Of a stretch of DNA of 64,000 bases, positions 52,751 to 63,350 are shown in pieces (the stretch's first letter is position 1; each line of letters opens with the position of its first letter). A program made the translations under genes and the position numbers. Source of the DNA: Endotrypanum monterogeii (taxonomy: Eukaryota; Euglenozoa; Kinetoplastea; Trypanosomatida; Trypanosomatidae); NCBI GenBank assembly GCA_000333855.2, contig CM007341.1:206676-270675 (forward strand), given 5' to 3'. The notes under the pieces were generated by a model. That model did not search any database. It worked only from the letters and a program-made list of their open reading frames with translations, and had not been told where the DNA came from.

Positions 52751-53989
52751 TGCATATTTGGACTACACACCCTCTTTTTCTGTATGTTTGTTGGGTCACT
52801 TTGTTGAGATAATGTGTTTGATATGTTCCCTTTCCTTCCCTCCCCTCTCCTATTTGTTTTATGTGAGCGGCACGAGCCAGGGGCAAGAGTGGGTGCCTCG
52901 CTTTCTCTTCTTCTGTCCCTCTGTCTGCTGCGTATCATTATTATTATTATTATTTCCTCTATTGGCGTTGAGAAGATGCAATGAAGACTACGAGAGGCTG
53001 AGGTGGAGAGAAGTGCGAAGAGGGGCTGGGTAGGACGGTGTGTGTGTGGGGGGGAGGAGGTGAGGGGATAGTCGGCGTGTGGGGGCAAAAAGGGGAGGTC
53101 ATAAAAACAAACGACGTGGCGAGGCCGGAGCGGGCATGCCAGACGGATAGCGGTGATGCTTTAATGGAGGGAAGGAAGGGGAAGACCAAAAACGCAAAAA
53201 AAAAAGAAGGCAAAACAATTGTGGAGAGAGTCAGCAGTGAGTAGCACTGTATCGTTCCCGTCCCTCCCCTTCCTCCTCCCTCTATTGGTGCTTTTTTTTT
53301 TGTGGGCTTGTCCTTAATTTCTAGTGGACGGTTTCTTCTTTTGACATTTTGGTGGGATATTTTCCTTTTCTGCCCCTCGATGCGTTGTGTTAGGCTGCCG
53401 CGCCGCTTCCTTTGTCTTGCTTAATACATTCATTATCTCTTCAGACACTCGGATTGCATCGGTATGTGTGTTTGTGTTTGTGTTTGTGTCTTTGTCTTGG
53501 GCGGTTCACGCTGCTGCTCGTCGTCCTCGTCCTACGCGCGCCGACATTTTTTTTTTTTTCGTAGCGGCAATGATCGGCGACGTCTTCTTTTTTCTTGAGT
53601 ATCGTTGCTGCATGACTCTTTTCTCGCGTTTCACTTTTTCAGTACTTCCCCCTTCCTCCGTCTTCTTTTTTTTTGGGGGGGGAGGGGGCCAGCCGCGGCG
53701 GCACTGGCACGACGCATATTAATACAATCCGTGGCTTCATGTGAGGGGGATATGCGGGGATGTGCTTCCGCCGTTATTTTTGTTCTCGGGCTTATTTATT
53801 TATTTTGTGTCTGTGGTGGAGGAGGAGGAGGGGAGGGGGCTCCGTTAGACGGGTAAATGGGAGAGGGAGATGAAGAGGGAGGGAGGGAAGAAAGCAAGGA
53901 GTCAGCTAGTCCCCCACCTGTGTTATTAGATGATGGGAGGGGGTTGTAGTTTTCTTCACCTTGTGGGGAAGGCCGTGCAGGCCTCTTTT

Positions 53990-54430
53990 TCTCTCCCTTG
54001 TTGCCAAATTCTAGAATCGCCTCGTGCGCTGAACAGAGTCAAGTGCATACGGGACAGAGGGGAAGTCAGGGTGACTTACCGCTGCTGTCGTCGTTCGGCG
54101 GCAGTGTCTCTGGTAGGCAGTGCTTCAGGGTCACCTGCGGCAGTGCTCACATCTTTGCATCATGCATCTCATGGGGCGGCGTTGCGCTTTCGGCTGGAAG
54201 GTGTCACAAAATATTCACTACCTCCTGCGTAGGGAAGATGGAGGGGGGGAGCCTGAGATGCCGCGTGGCGGAAAGGTGTGAATTGCTCTGCAAAGACAGA
54301 TCGGCGAAGCGTGTGGGCTGGGATAAAGCAGTCGACTTCATATTTTGTGCGAAGAGCAGCCGTGATTCTATATGTGTGTACATCGTTTGCGTGTCGTGTG
54401 CAGTGCACTGTACGGCGGTGTGAAGACATA
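53990..54430 (+). repeat. Candidate degenerate SIDER-like element
   Basis: A non-repetitive island with TCAGGGTGA (54066-54074) and CCGCTGCTGTC (54079-54089), 4 bases apart. The same two words occur 7 bases apart at 21308 and 21324. The surroundings are T-rich and repetitive. Homology of the two islands is likely; assignment to SIDER is a guess from place and size. Confidence 0.35.
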
Positions 54431-56471
54431 CTAAGAGGAGGGGGTATTTGACTCTCGCTCTGACACAAAATAGAAACGTTTTTATTATGAAAAAAAAATG
54501 ATTTCAGGTGATGCATCTTCTCTTCCTTCATTGCGTGGTACAATGTTTTTCTTGTCCGGTGGAGGCCTACTTTGTGGGTTGTGTTGCTCGCCGCGAGTTC
54601 CACACCATCGCAGTGCGTTGTTGCTTTTGGATCGCACTTTCTTACTCCTCGATGGCTGTTGTCCCCCTTGTCTCGTTTTTTTTTTCTTCTACGCATACAT
54701 ACATACATATATATATATGTATATATATGGTTAATAGTATGATTTCGTTTGTTTATACGTACATATATATATTTATGTCACTGTGTGTGCCCCCTGTATG
54801 TGTTTGAAGCTGGACGTTGTGTTCTCACTCAACTTCGTTTCTTTGTCAGTTTGTCTGCCCTTCGCTTTTTTCTCGTTTTTTTATAAGTTTTTTTTTTTGT
54901 ATGTTAGTTGGCACTTGTGCTGTTAGCGTGTATGATTTGTTCTCAAGTCTTCATTGGAGTTGTACGCGATATTTTTGGATTATACTTGTCGGCTTTTTTC
55001 TTTCTTGCTCTGTTTCTCTCTTTGTGTCCGTGAATCTGAATGTGAATGTGTGTGCGTGCGTGTGTGTGCGTGTATGAGGTGGGCTGAGGTGCATTAGTCT
55101 GAGTCTTTTTTTTTTGATGTTGTTTCGAGTTTTTCTTTTTCCATTTGTGCTCCATATGTTTTTTATTTTATATCTTCCTCTGAAGAGCGCCTGTCTCTGC
55201 CAGTTTCTCGTGTAAGTCTTTCTCTCTGTGTGTATCTGATTTTAGTTGTGGGGTCCACTTGAGGGGAATGGTGGAGGGCTGGGTAGTAGGTGTGGGGAAA
55301 GGAGGCAGCACAAGGGCTCAGGCAAACAGAGATGCAAAAGGGAAGATGAGGTCGGAGAGGCTTTTGGTGAGCCGTTGGCGGCAGGACCACCTGTCCGGAC
55401 CGTCACCACTCCCTTTCTCTTCTGCCCTCTCCTGTTCCCTGCCATTAATAAGTAGGTATGTGCCTTTCTGCATGCCTTGCTTTTCTTTTAGTGAGAAGAA
55501 AGTTCTACTCCCCACTGTTTTATGGTTGTGTGCTGTACCACCCTCACCTCCCCCACTGAAGCACCCAAATCCCCCCCCCCCCCCCTCCTCACTCTCCTCC
55601 TTTCTCTCCCCCTTCTCCACATCCCCTCAAGATACAACCCCTATCCACGAAAAGAGCGGGAAAATGAACAACACATCTGCAATAAAATGAATCTTGTTTT
55701 TCTTCTGCGTCCCGAAAAGGAAGGCGGAGGGAAAGGGGAGGGGCGGTATGGGGGGGGGAGAACAGGCGCAGGATACTCTTCTCTCAAGAGAGAAGAGGGG
55801 GAGGGGGTGGTAACAAATGAGGGGACGACAGCGGAGGACGGGCAATCGTTCCTTCTTTTTTTTTTTTTTTAGCTGTGTGTGCGCGCGCGCACGTGTGTGT
55901 ATGTCTGTATTTATGTGTGTGTGTGCGTATCAGTCTCCGAGGACCACATTACGGAGCAGGTTGAAGTTGAACCCAAGGTCTTTCCCTCTTCTCCGATTTC
56001 ATTTTCGACTGGTGTGTACCACAGACACTGACGTCTACACCTTCGAGCATTTGATGAGTGTTTATGTGAGCAACTTCTCTTTCTGTTCGCTCTGTTTTTT
56101 TTCTCCCGCTGAATTCTAATCGACGACCTTGTGGTCTTCACGACTCATGCACGCGCGAGTGCGTTCCCCCGTTTCGCCGCGACTCACGTGCCCTCTCTAT
56201 TCCGCCTCTTTGCCTCTGCTTCTTCCTCATATTTTGTTTCTCGACGTTTCGCACGCGCACACACTCACGCGCCCACACCTTTGGCATCTGACACCCCTTC
56301 CCCCTAATCTTCATAATCCTCCCTTTTTTTGTTGTTTTTCATCCCCTCATTTGCAAGCTCGTCCCGCACCCCATTATTTTTCAAATTGCGCACGCGCCTC
56401 CTCTCTCTCTCTGTGTGTGTGTGTTAGTGCGATCGTGTGTACGCATTAAATTACGCTTTTTTCCCTCTTTT

Positions 56472-56473
56472 AG
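56472..56473 (+). promoter_or_regulatory. Spliced-leader acceptor for the kinase gene
   Basis: TTACGCTTTTTTCCCTCTTTTAG: textbook tract with the AG here, 92 bases before the ATG at 56565. It rules out the longer upstream frame as coding. Confidence 0.6.
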
Positions 56474-56564
56474 GAGGGAGGTGTACGTTCGGGTGGTTCA
56501 CCATAGGCCCCCCCTACCTCTCACTTCTTCTCTCTCCTTCCTTCCTTCCCCACTTTCATTTCTC

Positions 56565-59450
56565 ATGGGGTCCGAGAAGGTGTCCACTGGGCGCAGTGGC
56601 AATGTCCGCCTCGGCAAGAACTCGGATGTGGTCTATAACGAGGCGGATGTGATTGGTCGCGGACAGTTTGGCACAGTTTACCGGGGCCTCGCTCCCGCCT
56701 CCGGCACCGTAGTCGCAGTCAAACTTTTGAAGAACGTCCCCTCGCTGCTCATGCAAACCTTTGAGCATACCAGTGATCACCCCCGCCGCATCGATCACCA
56801 AAAGGCAGAGGGTATACCTCTTCCTCCAGTGGCCTCAGAGTTGTCTCCCTCCACTGCCACGCCAGGCAAGGCGGCGCCCCTAGAATACCCCTCAGAGTTG
56901 ACTATCCTATGCGAACTGCGCAACTATCGTTGTCCCAACATTGTGCACGTCATATCCGTCTGGAGCAAGTTGCTGAAGCCTACAAATGATGAGGCAGCCG
57001 CGTCAGCAGCATCCCTGCCCGCCTCGTCAACTTCGGCCGAGGATAAACCTTCGTACCTCTATGTTATAGTGACAGAGTACTGTGAGGGTGGAGACTTGCA
57101 GCAATTCTTGAAGGCCCGGGGAGGTGCGTTGCCTGTCCACGTTGCTCGCTCCTTCACCTACCAGCTATGTAACGCCCTGCTCACACTCAAGCGGCGCCGC
57201 ATCGTTCACCGCGATGTCAAGCCTGCAAATTTGCTGCTCACCTCAGCCGACTGCGAGGTGGCAACACTGAAGCTTGCAGACTTTGGGATGGCCAAGGTTG
57301 CGCCGGGATCCGGTGGGAGCAAGCAAAGGAAGTCGCACCGCGAGACTGATGGTGAGAGGGGCGACACTTCTGGGACCTCCGGCTCGCTTTTCTACTCGGA
57401 AATGGGCACCCCGATGTACATGTCACCGGAGCGGCTCGCCCTGCAACCGTACGACTACAAGGCGGATGTATACTCGGCAGGCATGGTGCTGCTAGAGATG
57501 ATGCGCGGGGCATGCGTCCAGGTAAAATGGGAGTCCCAGCTGCGCTCAGAGGTGCCGCGGACAATATGGCAGGAGCTGCGACAGTATCCACCGGATAAGG
57601 TGCCCGCGTGGCTCGAGCTCGTGCAGCGCATGACGGCGACCGACCCTGCTCAGCGATACTCGGTGGAGGATGTCCTGCGGCACTCGTGGTTTCGAGAGGA
57701 ACTAGGACATCCGCTGCCACCGCTGACCTTTCCTTTATCAGAGGAGTCGGGGAGTGACGGATGTGCCTTGCAACTTCGGACGGCTGGGGCCTCCGTCGCG
57801 GTGAGCACCGACGCTGGCATGCAGTCGGGCTCTCCTGTAGGCCGAGACCCTTTCACATCAGCACCTCTTTCTTTTCCCAGCGATCAAGCTACTTTTACAG
57901 GTTTCGCGGCGCGGCACTGCCACACGGACCCAGGTGTTGGCGTTGATGAGACAGAGGCCTCTGCTCCCGCGCCGTCGACGTCTTCATCATGCGCCGGGAG
58001 CGAGGTTGGCGAGCACACAGTGCATGCGGCAAGGGAGGCTGCCCTGCCCCCGGGGGAGAGCAAGTACTGCCTCGCGGAGCCATCCAAGTGGACGGTGTTG
58101 GGTGTTTGTTCGGAGGTGAGCGTTGCTCACAACGTTGCCAATGGCACTTATACTGGGCCACAGGGGTCAGCTGCCGCTACCGAGGGGGGGTCGGCGGCGA
58201 CTGTCAGCCTCCCAGCTTCGGTTGTGGCTGCGGCGTTTTCGCTGCCACCTGGGTGTGGTCCGCATATCATTACTAATTCCGTTCGAGCCTTTGTGGATGC
58301 GGCATACCTCTACGTGCTCCAAGATGAGCTGAACGCTCCACGTGGTCTGACTTTAGTGTCATATCTGATGGAGTTGATGCAGAACGGTTACGCGGCGTAT
58401 CTGAAGTGTATCGAGTACATCGGCGTAATCGGACGACACACAACAATAAATAACAGCTGCAATGTAGGCGGGCACCGGTTCGTAGTGCGTGATATAAGTC
58501 TTCTACACAATGTATGGAGGCAGTTGATGGCACGCTTGCACAGCGCACAGCTAGCTTATACAGCGAGGCTGCCATCGCATATGCTGAGCAGCGCTGTGGC
58601 TTGGCGACAGCGGCTGCTGGGAGCTGCGGCCACCCCTCCTGACGACGGCGAGGATGCTGCAGCGGCGATAGTCATGTCTGAGGAGGAGGTAAGGAATGTT
58701 GATGTGAGCGATGCCTCGATTACGTTGTCTGAGAAGGACATGTCCATGCTTGTGCATGCCAGTGCCAAGCCGATCTCAAAAGCCGATCCTGATGCGGAGG
58801 CGGTGCCAGGGGTAACAGCATCACTGCTCGCCGCGCCATTCACGCCGCCAGTTAAACAGCGTATGTCGACTGTGTGTGATCGCGCGGAGCGGATCATATT
58901 TGACAAGGCGGTGGAGTACATACAGTCGGAGGCGCTGTCTATACTCATGGATTCGACGACGCAGCTGCAAGCAACCTCTCTTGCCGATGACTTGGATGCG
59001 ACGGACCGCCTGGAGGAGGAGGAGGAGCAACAGACGGCGCAGGCTTACCAAAACTGTGCAAAGCCGTTCCAGTCACATATGCCGGTCCGCCTCCCGACGG
59101 GCGATGACCACACCATGCCTCCACACCGTGGTGTAGCGCTGCTGCGCGTGCTACTGCGTCGAGCTGTCCTGACGATTTTTGAGATTGGGTTAGAGGCAGA
59201 AAAGCCAAAATCAGCGAATGCGACGTTACTAGGAATATCCGCCTTGCCGCCATCCTCGACTGTTTCACCATCACCGATGCCCTTGCCAGACACTGTGGCC
59301 CCCATCAGCGCTGATGCCGTTGCTAAGCTAGTCTTTGTGGTTCAGGTGCCTGTGTTCGGAACCCTTGATAGAATTGATCTTCAGACAGTCGCAAACCTCT
59401 TACATACCGCCACACGAGTCTTCAGCACCTCGCTCATGTCCACAAGTTAG
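56565..59450 (+). CDS. Large Ser/Thr protein kinase with C-terminal helical regions
   Basis: A 961-aa protein. The kinase domain (about 25-385) has the glycine loop GRGQFG at 31-36, the lysine K53 in AVKLL, HRD at 215-217 (IVHRDVKPANLL), DFG at 239-241 and GTPMYMSPE at the activation-loop end, so it should be active. An insert of about 45 residues sits between the lysine and helix C, and another in the hinge region. The middle (390-560) is Ser/Pro/Ala-rich. Two helical blocks (about 575-690 and 765-900) end the protein; one reads FDKAVEYIQSEALSILMDS. ULK/ATG1 kinases have a kinase followed by a disordered linker and C-terminal MIT-like helices, which would fit, but the kinase motifs do not decide the family. 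No membrane span is seen. Confidence 0.9.
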   Translation: MGSEKVSTGRSGNVRLGKNSDVVYNEADVIGRGQFGTVYRGLAPASGTVVAVKLLKNVPSLLMQTFEHTSDHPRRIDHQKAEGIPLPPVASELSPSTATPGKAAPLEYPSELTILCELRNYRCPNIVHVISVWSKLLKPTNDEAAASAASLPASSTSAEDKPSYLYVIVTEYCEGGDLQQFLKARGGALPVHVARSFTYQLCNALLTLKRRRIVHRDVKPANLLLTSADCEVATLKLADFGMAKVAPGSGGSKQRKSHRETDGERGDTSGTSGSLFYSEMGTPMYMSPERLALQPYDYKADVYSAGMVLLEMMRGACVQVKWESQLRSEVPRTIWQELRQYPPDKVPAWLELVQRMTATDPAQRYSVEDVLRHSWFREELGHPLPPLTFPLSEESGSDGCALQLRTAGASVAVSTDAGMQSGSPVGRDPFTSAPLSFPSDQATFTGFAARHCHTDPGVGVDETEASAPAPSTSSSCAGSEVGEHTVHAAREAALPPGESKYCLAEPSKWTVLGVCSEVSVAHNVANGTYTGPQGSAAATEGGSAATVSLPASVVAAAFSLPPGCGPHIITNSVRAFVDAAYLYVLQDELNAPRGLTLVSYLMELMQNGYAAYLKCIEYIGVIGRHTTINNSCNVGGHRFVVRDISLLHNVWRQLMARLHSAQLAYTARLPSHMLSSAVAWRQRLLGAAATPPDDGEDAAAAIVMSEEEVRNVDVSDASITLSEKDMSMLVHASAKPISKADPDAEAVPGVTASLLAAPFTPPVKQRMSTVCDRAERIIFDKAVEYIQSEALSILMDSTTQLQATSLADDLDATDRLEEEEEQQTAQAYQNCAKPFQSHMPVRLPTGDDHTMPPHRGVALLRVLLRRAVLTIFEIGLEAEKPKSANATLLGISALPPSSTVSPSPMPLPDTVAPISADAVAKLVFVVQVPVFGTLDRIDLQTVANLLHTATRVFSTSLMSTS

Positions 59451-60562
59451 AGCTTGCATTTGAGAGCCATCAACGACAGAGGGGAAGTGTCTAGTGGGTA
59501 GTGATGGAAGGGGAGGAGAGGGAGGAGAATGGGATGCGGAGGTGGGGTGGGGGAGAGGTTTACAGATATCTTCATGTATATACCACGAGATTTTCTTTAC
59601 TTGCCCATCGCCACCCCCGTTGTGTTCTACTTCAGTGGTGCCCTCTCCCCCCCCTTCTCTCTCCCCCTGCTGTGTCCTGGTCGTTGTCGTCTCCTTAGCA
59701 TTCGTGTCTTTGGCCGATTTCTTTGAGGATGCGGGCACGCCATTTTTGTTATTATTAGTATTATCCGGTGTCTTGGAGCGTTTCCCCACTCAGATAGCGT
59801 TGTGTCGTCGTTTTTATCTCATGGAGTGCGTGCAAGATCTTCAGAGGGGGGGGGGAGGGCACGTGACACTACACTTGATTTAACGATGCATCCTTTTGTC
59901 TCCCCTTCTCTCTGTTAACCCTCACGTACCTTCTGTTTTGCTGCTGTTGTTTTTTCTTTTTTTATATTTCCTCTGTCGCCCCGTATTCTCCACCTTTCAG
60001 ATGCGCTTTCTAAAGACGGGCTGCTGCTACAAAGGTGTGCATGTGTTCAGGCTCCGTCTCCCCCCCCCTCCGACGTCATCGTCATCATTGCTATCATCTC
60101 TCGCTCTTGCTGTCTGCTGCCCCGTTTTCACTTTTTTCTTCTTCCTTTTATCTTTGGTCCTCTCTGCATTTATTATTATTATTTTTATACATGGGATTGG
60201 ATTCCTGCTTCCTAGACTGTTCTCCCCCTCCATTTCTGCCGTCTTTTTGCACAACTAAGTGTTTCTACCTTTGTGATTTTTACGGTTTGTGTTGTTGCGC
60301 AACGCTCCTTTTTCTGGGTGTATCGTCTGTGTTGAACCATTGTGTGTTGGTGAGCGTGTATGTATGTATGTGTGTGTGTCTTCTTCACTTAGTGATCACA
60401 AATACATAGACACACACACACACACACACACCAAGCATATATATACATACACGCCAAGATGAAGTTGTTTCTCTTGCTTTCTCCGCGCTTGCATTACCCT
60501 CATTTGCACAAGTCAACTTCGACACCTAAGCAGAGGGGAGGGGGTTGAGGGGAGGGAGGGGG

Positions 60563-60590
60563 GGGTATACCGGTGGAGCTTCGTATACCC
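60563..60590. other. 8-bp perfect hairpin after a G-rich tract
   Basis: GGGTATAC (60563-60570), 12-base loop, GTATACCC (60583-60590), directly after about 30 bases of mostly G. Possible 3'UTR structure; function unknown. Confidence 0.5.
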
Positions 60591-61380
60591 AAATGAATGG
60601 GAAGTCTGCTTATTTGATACGAAGGGCCTTGTAAACGTTTATTATTATTGATGTGCGAATGTGGATTTTGTGTGCTGCTCTTTTTTTTTTTTGAGGAACT
60701 CGTCCCAGAGGCCCACGTTGGCCCCCTCCTTCAGTTTTCCCCTTTCTCTACACAAACTAACACAAACACACACACCAACATGCGCTCCGCTGCATTGCAT
60801 CTTCGTATTCCGTTTTAGAGGTTGGGCCACCTGCGCACGCGTTCGTGATGTGCGGGAGCTCATTATGTGTGCGGGTGTCCGTCCACGTATGTGCTGGTAT
60901 ACTCCTTGTCTGGATGTACTTCTCGCCAAGTCTCCTACACATCTTTCGCTCCACTTGCGTTTTTAAAAAAAAATGTGCGTATGTGGCTCATCACGTATGT
61001 GATTACCACCTTCGCCGTTCTCCTTCCATTCTCTGTTCTCGGGCCCTAATCATCCCTCCTCTTCTTTTCTCTGCTCCGTTTTTTACACTCCCGTTTCACA
61101 TCTATTTCTGTGAGGTCAGTGAAAAAAGAAAAAAAGAGTGCGCGTGTGTGTGTGTGTGTGTGTGTGCACGTAGGTTCCCTCGTGTACGTTCTGCGGCCCT
61201 CGCTCTCATTTTTTTCTTTTCCTGGGTCTTGATGGTTATATATTGCACATATACAGATATACGTCACCCCCTTTGTTCACTTCCTTCGCCCATACCGTAA
61301 CGACTTTTGCTCACCCATTCCTTTACCCCATAAATTATCTCCTCTTTGCTGCTTCGTTGTGGCTTCAGTAATAAGAGGCG

Positions 61381-61434
<54 letters not shown>
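61381..61434. repeat. Composite (AC)10-(AT)17 microsatellite
   Basis: Ten AC units join seventeen AT units without a break, the longest pure dinucleotide tract in the window. Confidence 0.92.
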
Positions 61435-61439
<5 letters not shown>

Positions 61440-62565
61440 GTACATCATTCCAATACGGTCCCTCTCTTCACACACACACACACACACCCAGAGACACACA
61501 CAAGCAGGACGTTAGTGGTTGGGCTCCATTATTATTTTTTAGCCGTTGAGTAGACGGTAAGGGCAACTTCCACTGCACGGCTGCAGCTCCCCTTTAGTTT
61601 TTCCCATTCAAGGTGGCATTCGATATCTGCAACGTGCATACCCATCACGGAGCAAAGAATTTTACAAGACACGGCACCAGCCAACCAGCTGTCCGGCGGC
61701 AACGGGACGAGATACAGAGATCAGCGGTTAGACTGGCGGTCAAGTCCCTATCCCCCACCGTCATCTTCCACCGCCGCTGCTGCCCACGTTGGTGTGTCTC
61801 TCTCTCACTCGTTTTCCCGTTTCTTTGTCATCTGTTCTCTCGATTACTGATTGTCCCGTCTTCTCTTTGCTCGTTTGACCTCTTCCTTCTTTTTCTTTTC
61901 CTTCGCTTATTTTTCTCCCTTCTATCCTGCGTCTTTTGCTTGCTGTCTTTCTTTCCTTTTCCCTCACCCCCTGTGGAGCGGCCTTGGCATCTGACTAGTT
62001 CTCGCCATCAGCACTCTTGATTGACGTCTCCTTTTCACTTATCTCTTCTCCACCCTACATTCCACGTACCCCTGTTGCTTTTTGAATCCTGCATACATTT
62101 TTATTTATTGCTGACGGTAGACGAGTGCTGACATCGACGTTCAGCTACATACATATGCGCACACGGTGGCACACAACTAGCCCTTCACTCGCCTTACGCC
62201 TTTGCCTCCTCTTTTTTTTTCTTGGAAAAAAACATTTTTTTTTGTGTTGGTGGGAGATATTTCATTTCCTCCACATCCCTAACTACATTTTTTGTATTTG
62301 TTTCTCTTCTTCTCTTCTGCTTCCTGGTTCCGCGACGTGACAAGAGGTGGTGGGGATCACCTGTGCTAGGCTGTGCCCACTTTTTTTTTTTTCAGGGTGT
62401 CAACGTCACAAGTATATGTACAAGACTTCAACACTTCTGTACTCCCCCCACCCTCTGTTCACCCCCCTCGTGCTCTTGCTGTTCTCCCAGGATTGGCCCT
62501 TTTAATTTCGACGGGATAACCGATTCGACTCTGCAAGCTGTTTCCCTGCTTTCTCTCAGAGGCAG

Positions 62566-62588
62566 ATATATATATATATATATATATC
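62566..62588. repeat. (AT)n microsatellite
   Basis: About eleven AT units. Confidence 0.88.
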
Positions 62589-63007
62589 ATAGATTATTTT
62601 ATTATATCTTTGTTCTACAGTCTGTATTACTCACTGGTGCTTGACAGTGTATGCTGCTTCTCACTCAGAATAGAGCCTCGCTTTTTTTTTTTTCTTCCGG
62701 ATTCGTCACGCTCGTGTTTTTTTTTTTCTGTGCCCCTTCCCGCCCCCACTGCTCTTCTTTCCGCTGTCCTTTCCCCCTCCCCCCCCTCCCCCCTGCTCCC
62801 TGCTTGTGTATGTGCTCCCTATCCAGGCACTTGTACTGCCCCCTCCTACTACCATCCTTGACTTCTCTATCCTCTTTCCCCCTTTTTCTTTTCCCCCTGC
62901 TCCTCCTCCTTCCGGCGAGGGTGTACACCTTTCGTTTCGTTCCTTGTTTCGATTTTTTTTTTTCATAACCAAGGTACGGGGATCAATTTTTACACTCTCT
63001 CTGATTA

Positions 63008-63008
63008 C

Positions 63009-63034
<26 letters not shown>
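63008..63034. repeat. (AT)n microsatellite
   Basis: About thirteen AT units followed by GT units. Confidence 0.88.
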
Positions 63035-63042
<8 letters not shown>

Positions 63043-63217
63043 ACGTGTGCTTGTGGGTGCTTTTCATTATTGTTTTCTGCTGAGGGGGGGGGGAGTCTCC
63101 CTTGACAGAAGGTCTGTTTGCATTCAATAAGTCCTCATTTTCTGCAGTTTCTTGACGCCTCCCTTTTCCCTCCTCCTCCTCCTTCCTTTTTTTTTTCTTT
63201 CACTTCTTGGTCATCGC

Positions 63218-63219
63218 AG
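63218..63219 (+). promoter_or_regulatory. Candidate spliced-leader acceptor for the last gene
   Basis: A pyrimidine tract from about 63157 to 63206, including a T10 run, ends in GGTCATCGCAG here, 132 bases before the ATG at 63351. Confidence 0.55.
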
Positions 63220-63350
63220 CAAGTGTCGCGTTGCTCGCTGCAATTTTACGAGACGAGCTCCTGAACTCCTTCCCCCATGCATTGCATGCTGATTGACGAC
63301 TCATCCCACACCTCTTCGCACCTGGATGACCCTGTTTTGTGAAGACCACC

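Larger units (their letters stand above)
51535..56564 (+). other. Long intergenic spacer
   Basis: This 5-kb stretch has no credible gene. TG (51843-51862), CA/CAGA (51969-52018) and TA (52683-52717) repeats occur, with many T runs. A less biased island at about 53990-54430 carries the shared words described under the repeat entry. GT-rich stretches lie at 53038-53060 and 55035-55075. The last 400 bases are C/T-rich and end in the kinase acceptor. Confidence 0.6.
59451..63350 (+). other. Long intergenic spacer rich in microsatellites
   Basis: This 3.9-kb stretch has no credible gene. It is T/C-rich with CA, TA and TG repeats (60411, 61141, 61381, 62566, 63008) and a G-rich hairpin at 60563-60590. 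The last 200 bases form a long pyrimidine tract with the acceptor for the final gene. Confidence 0.6.
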
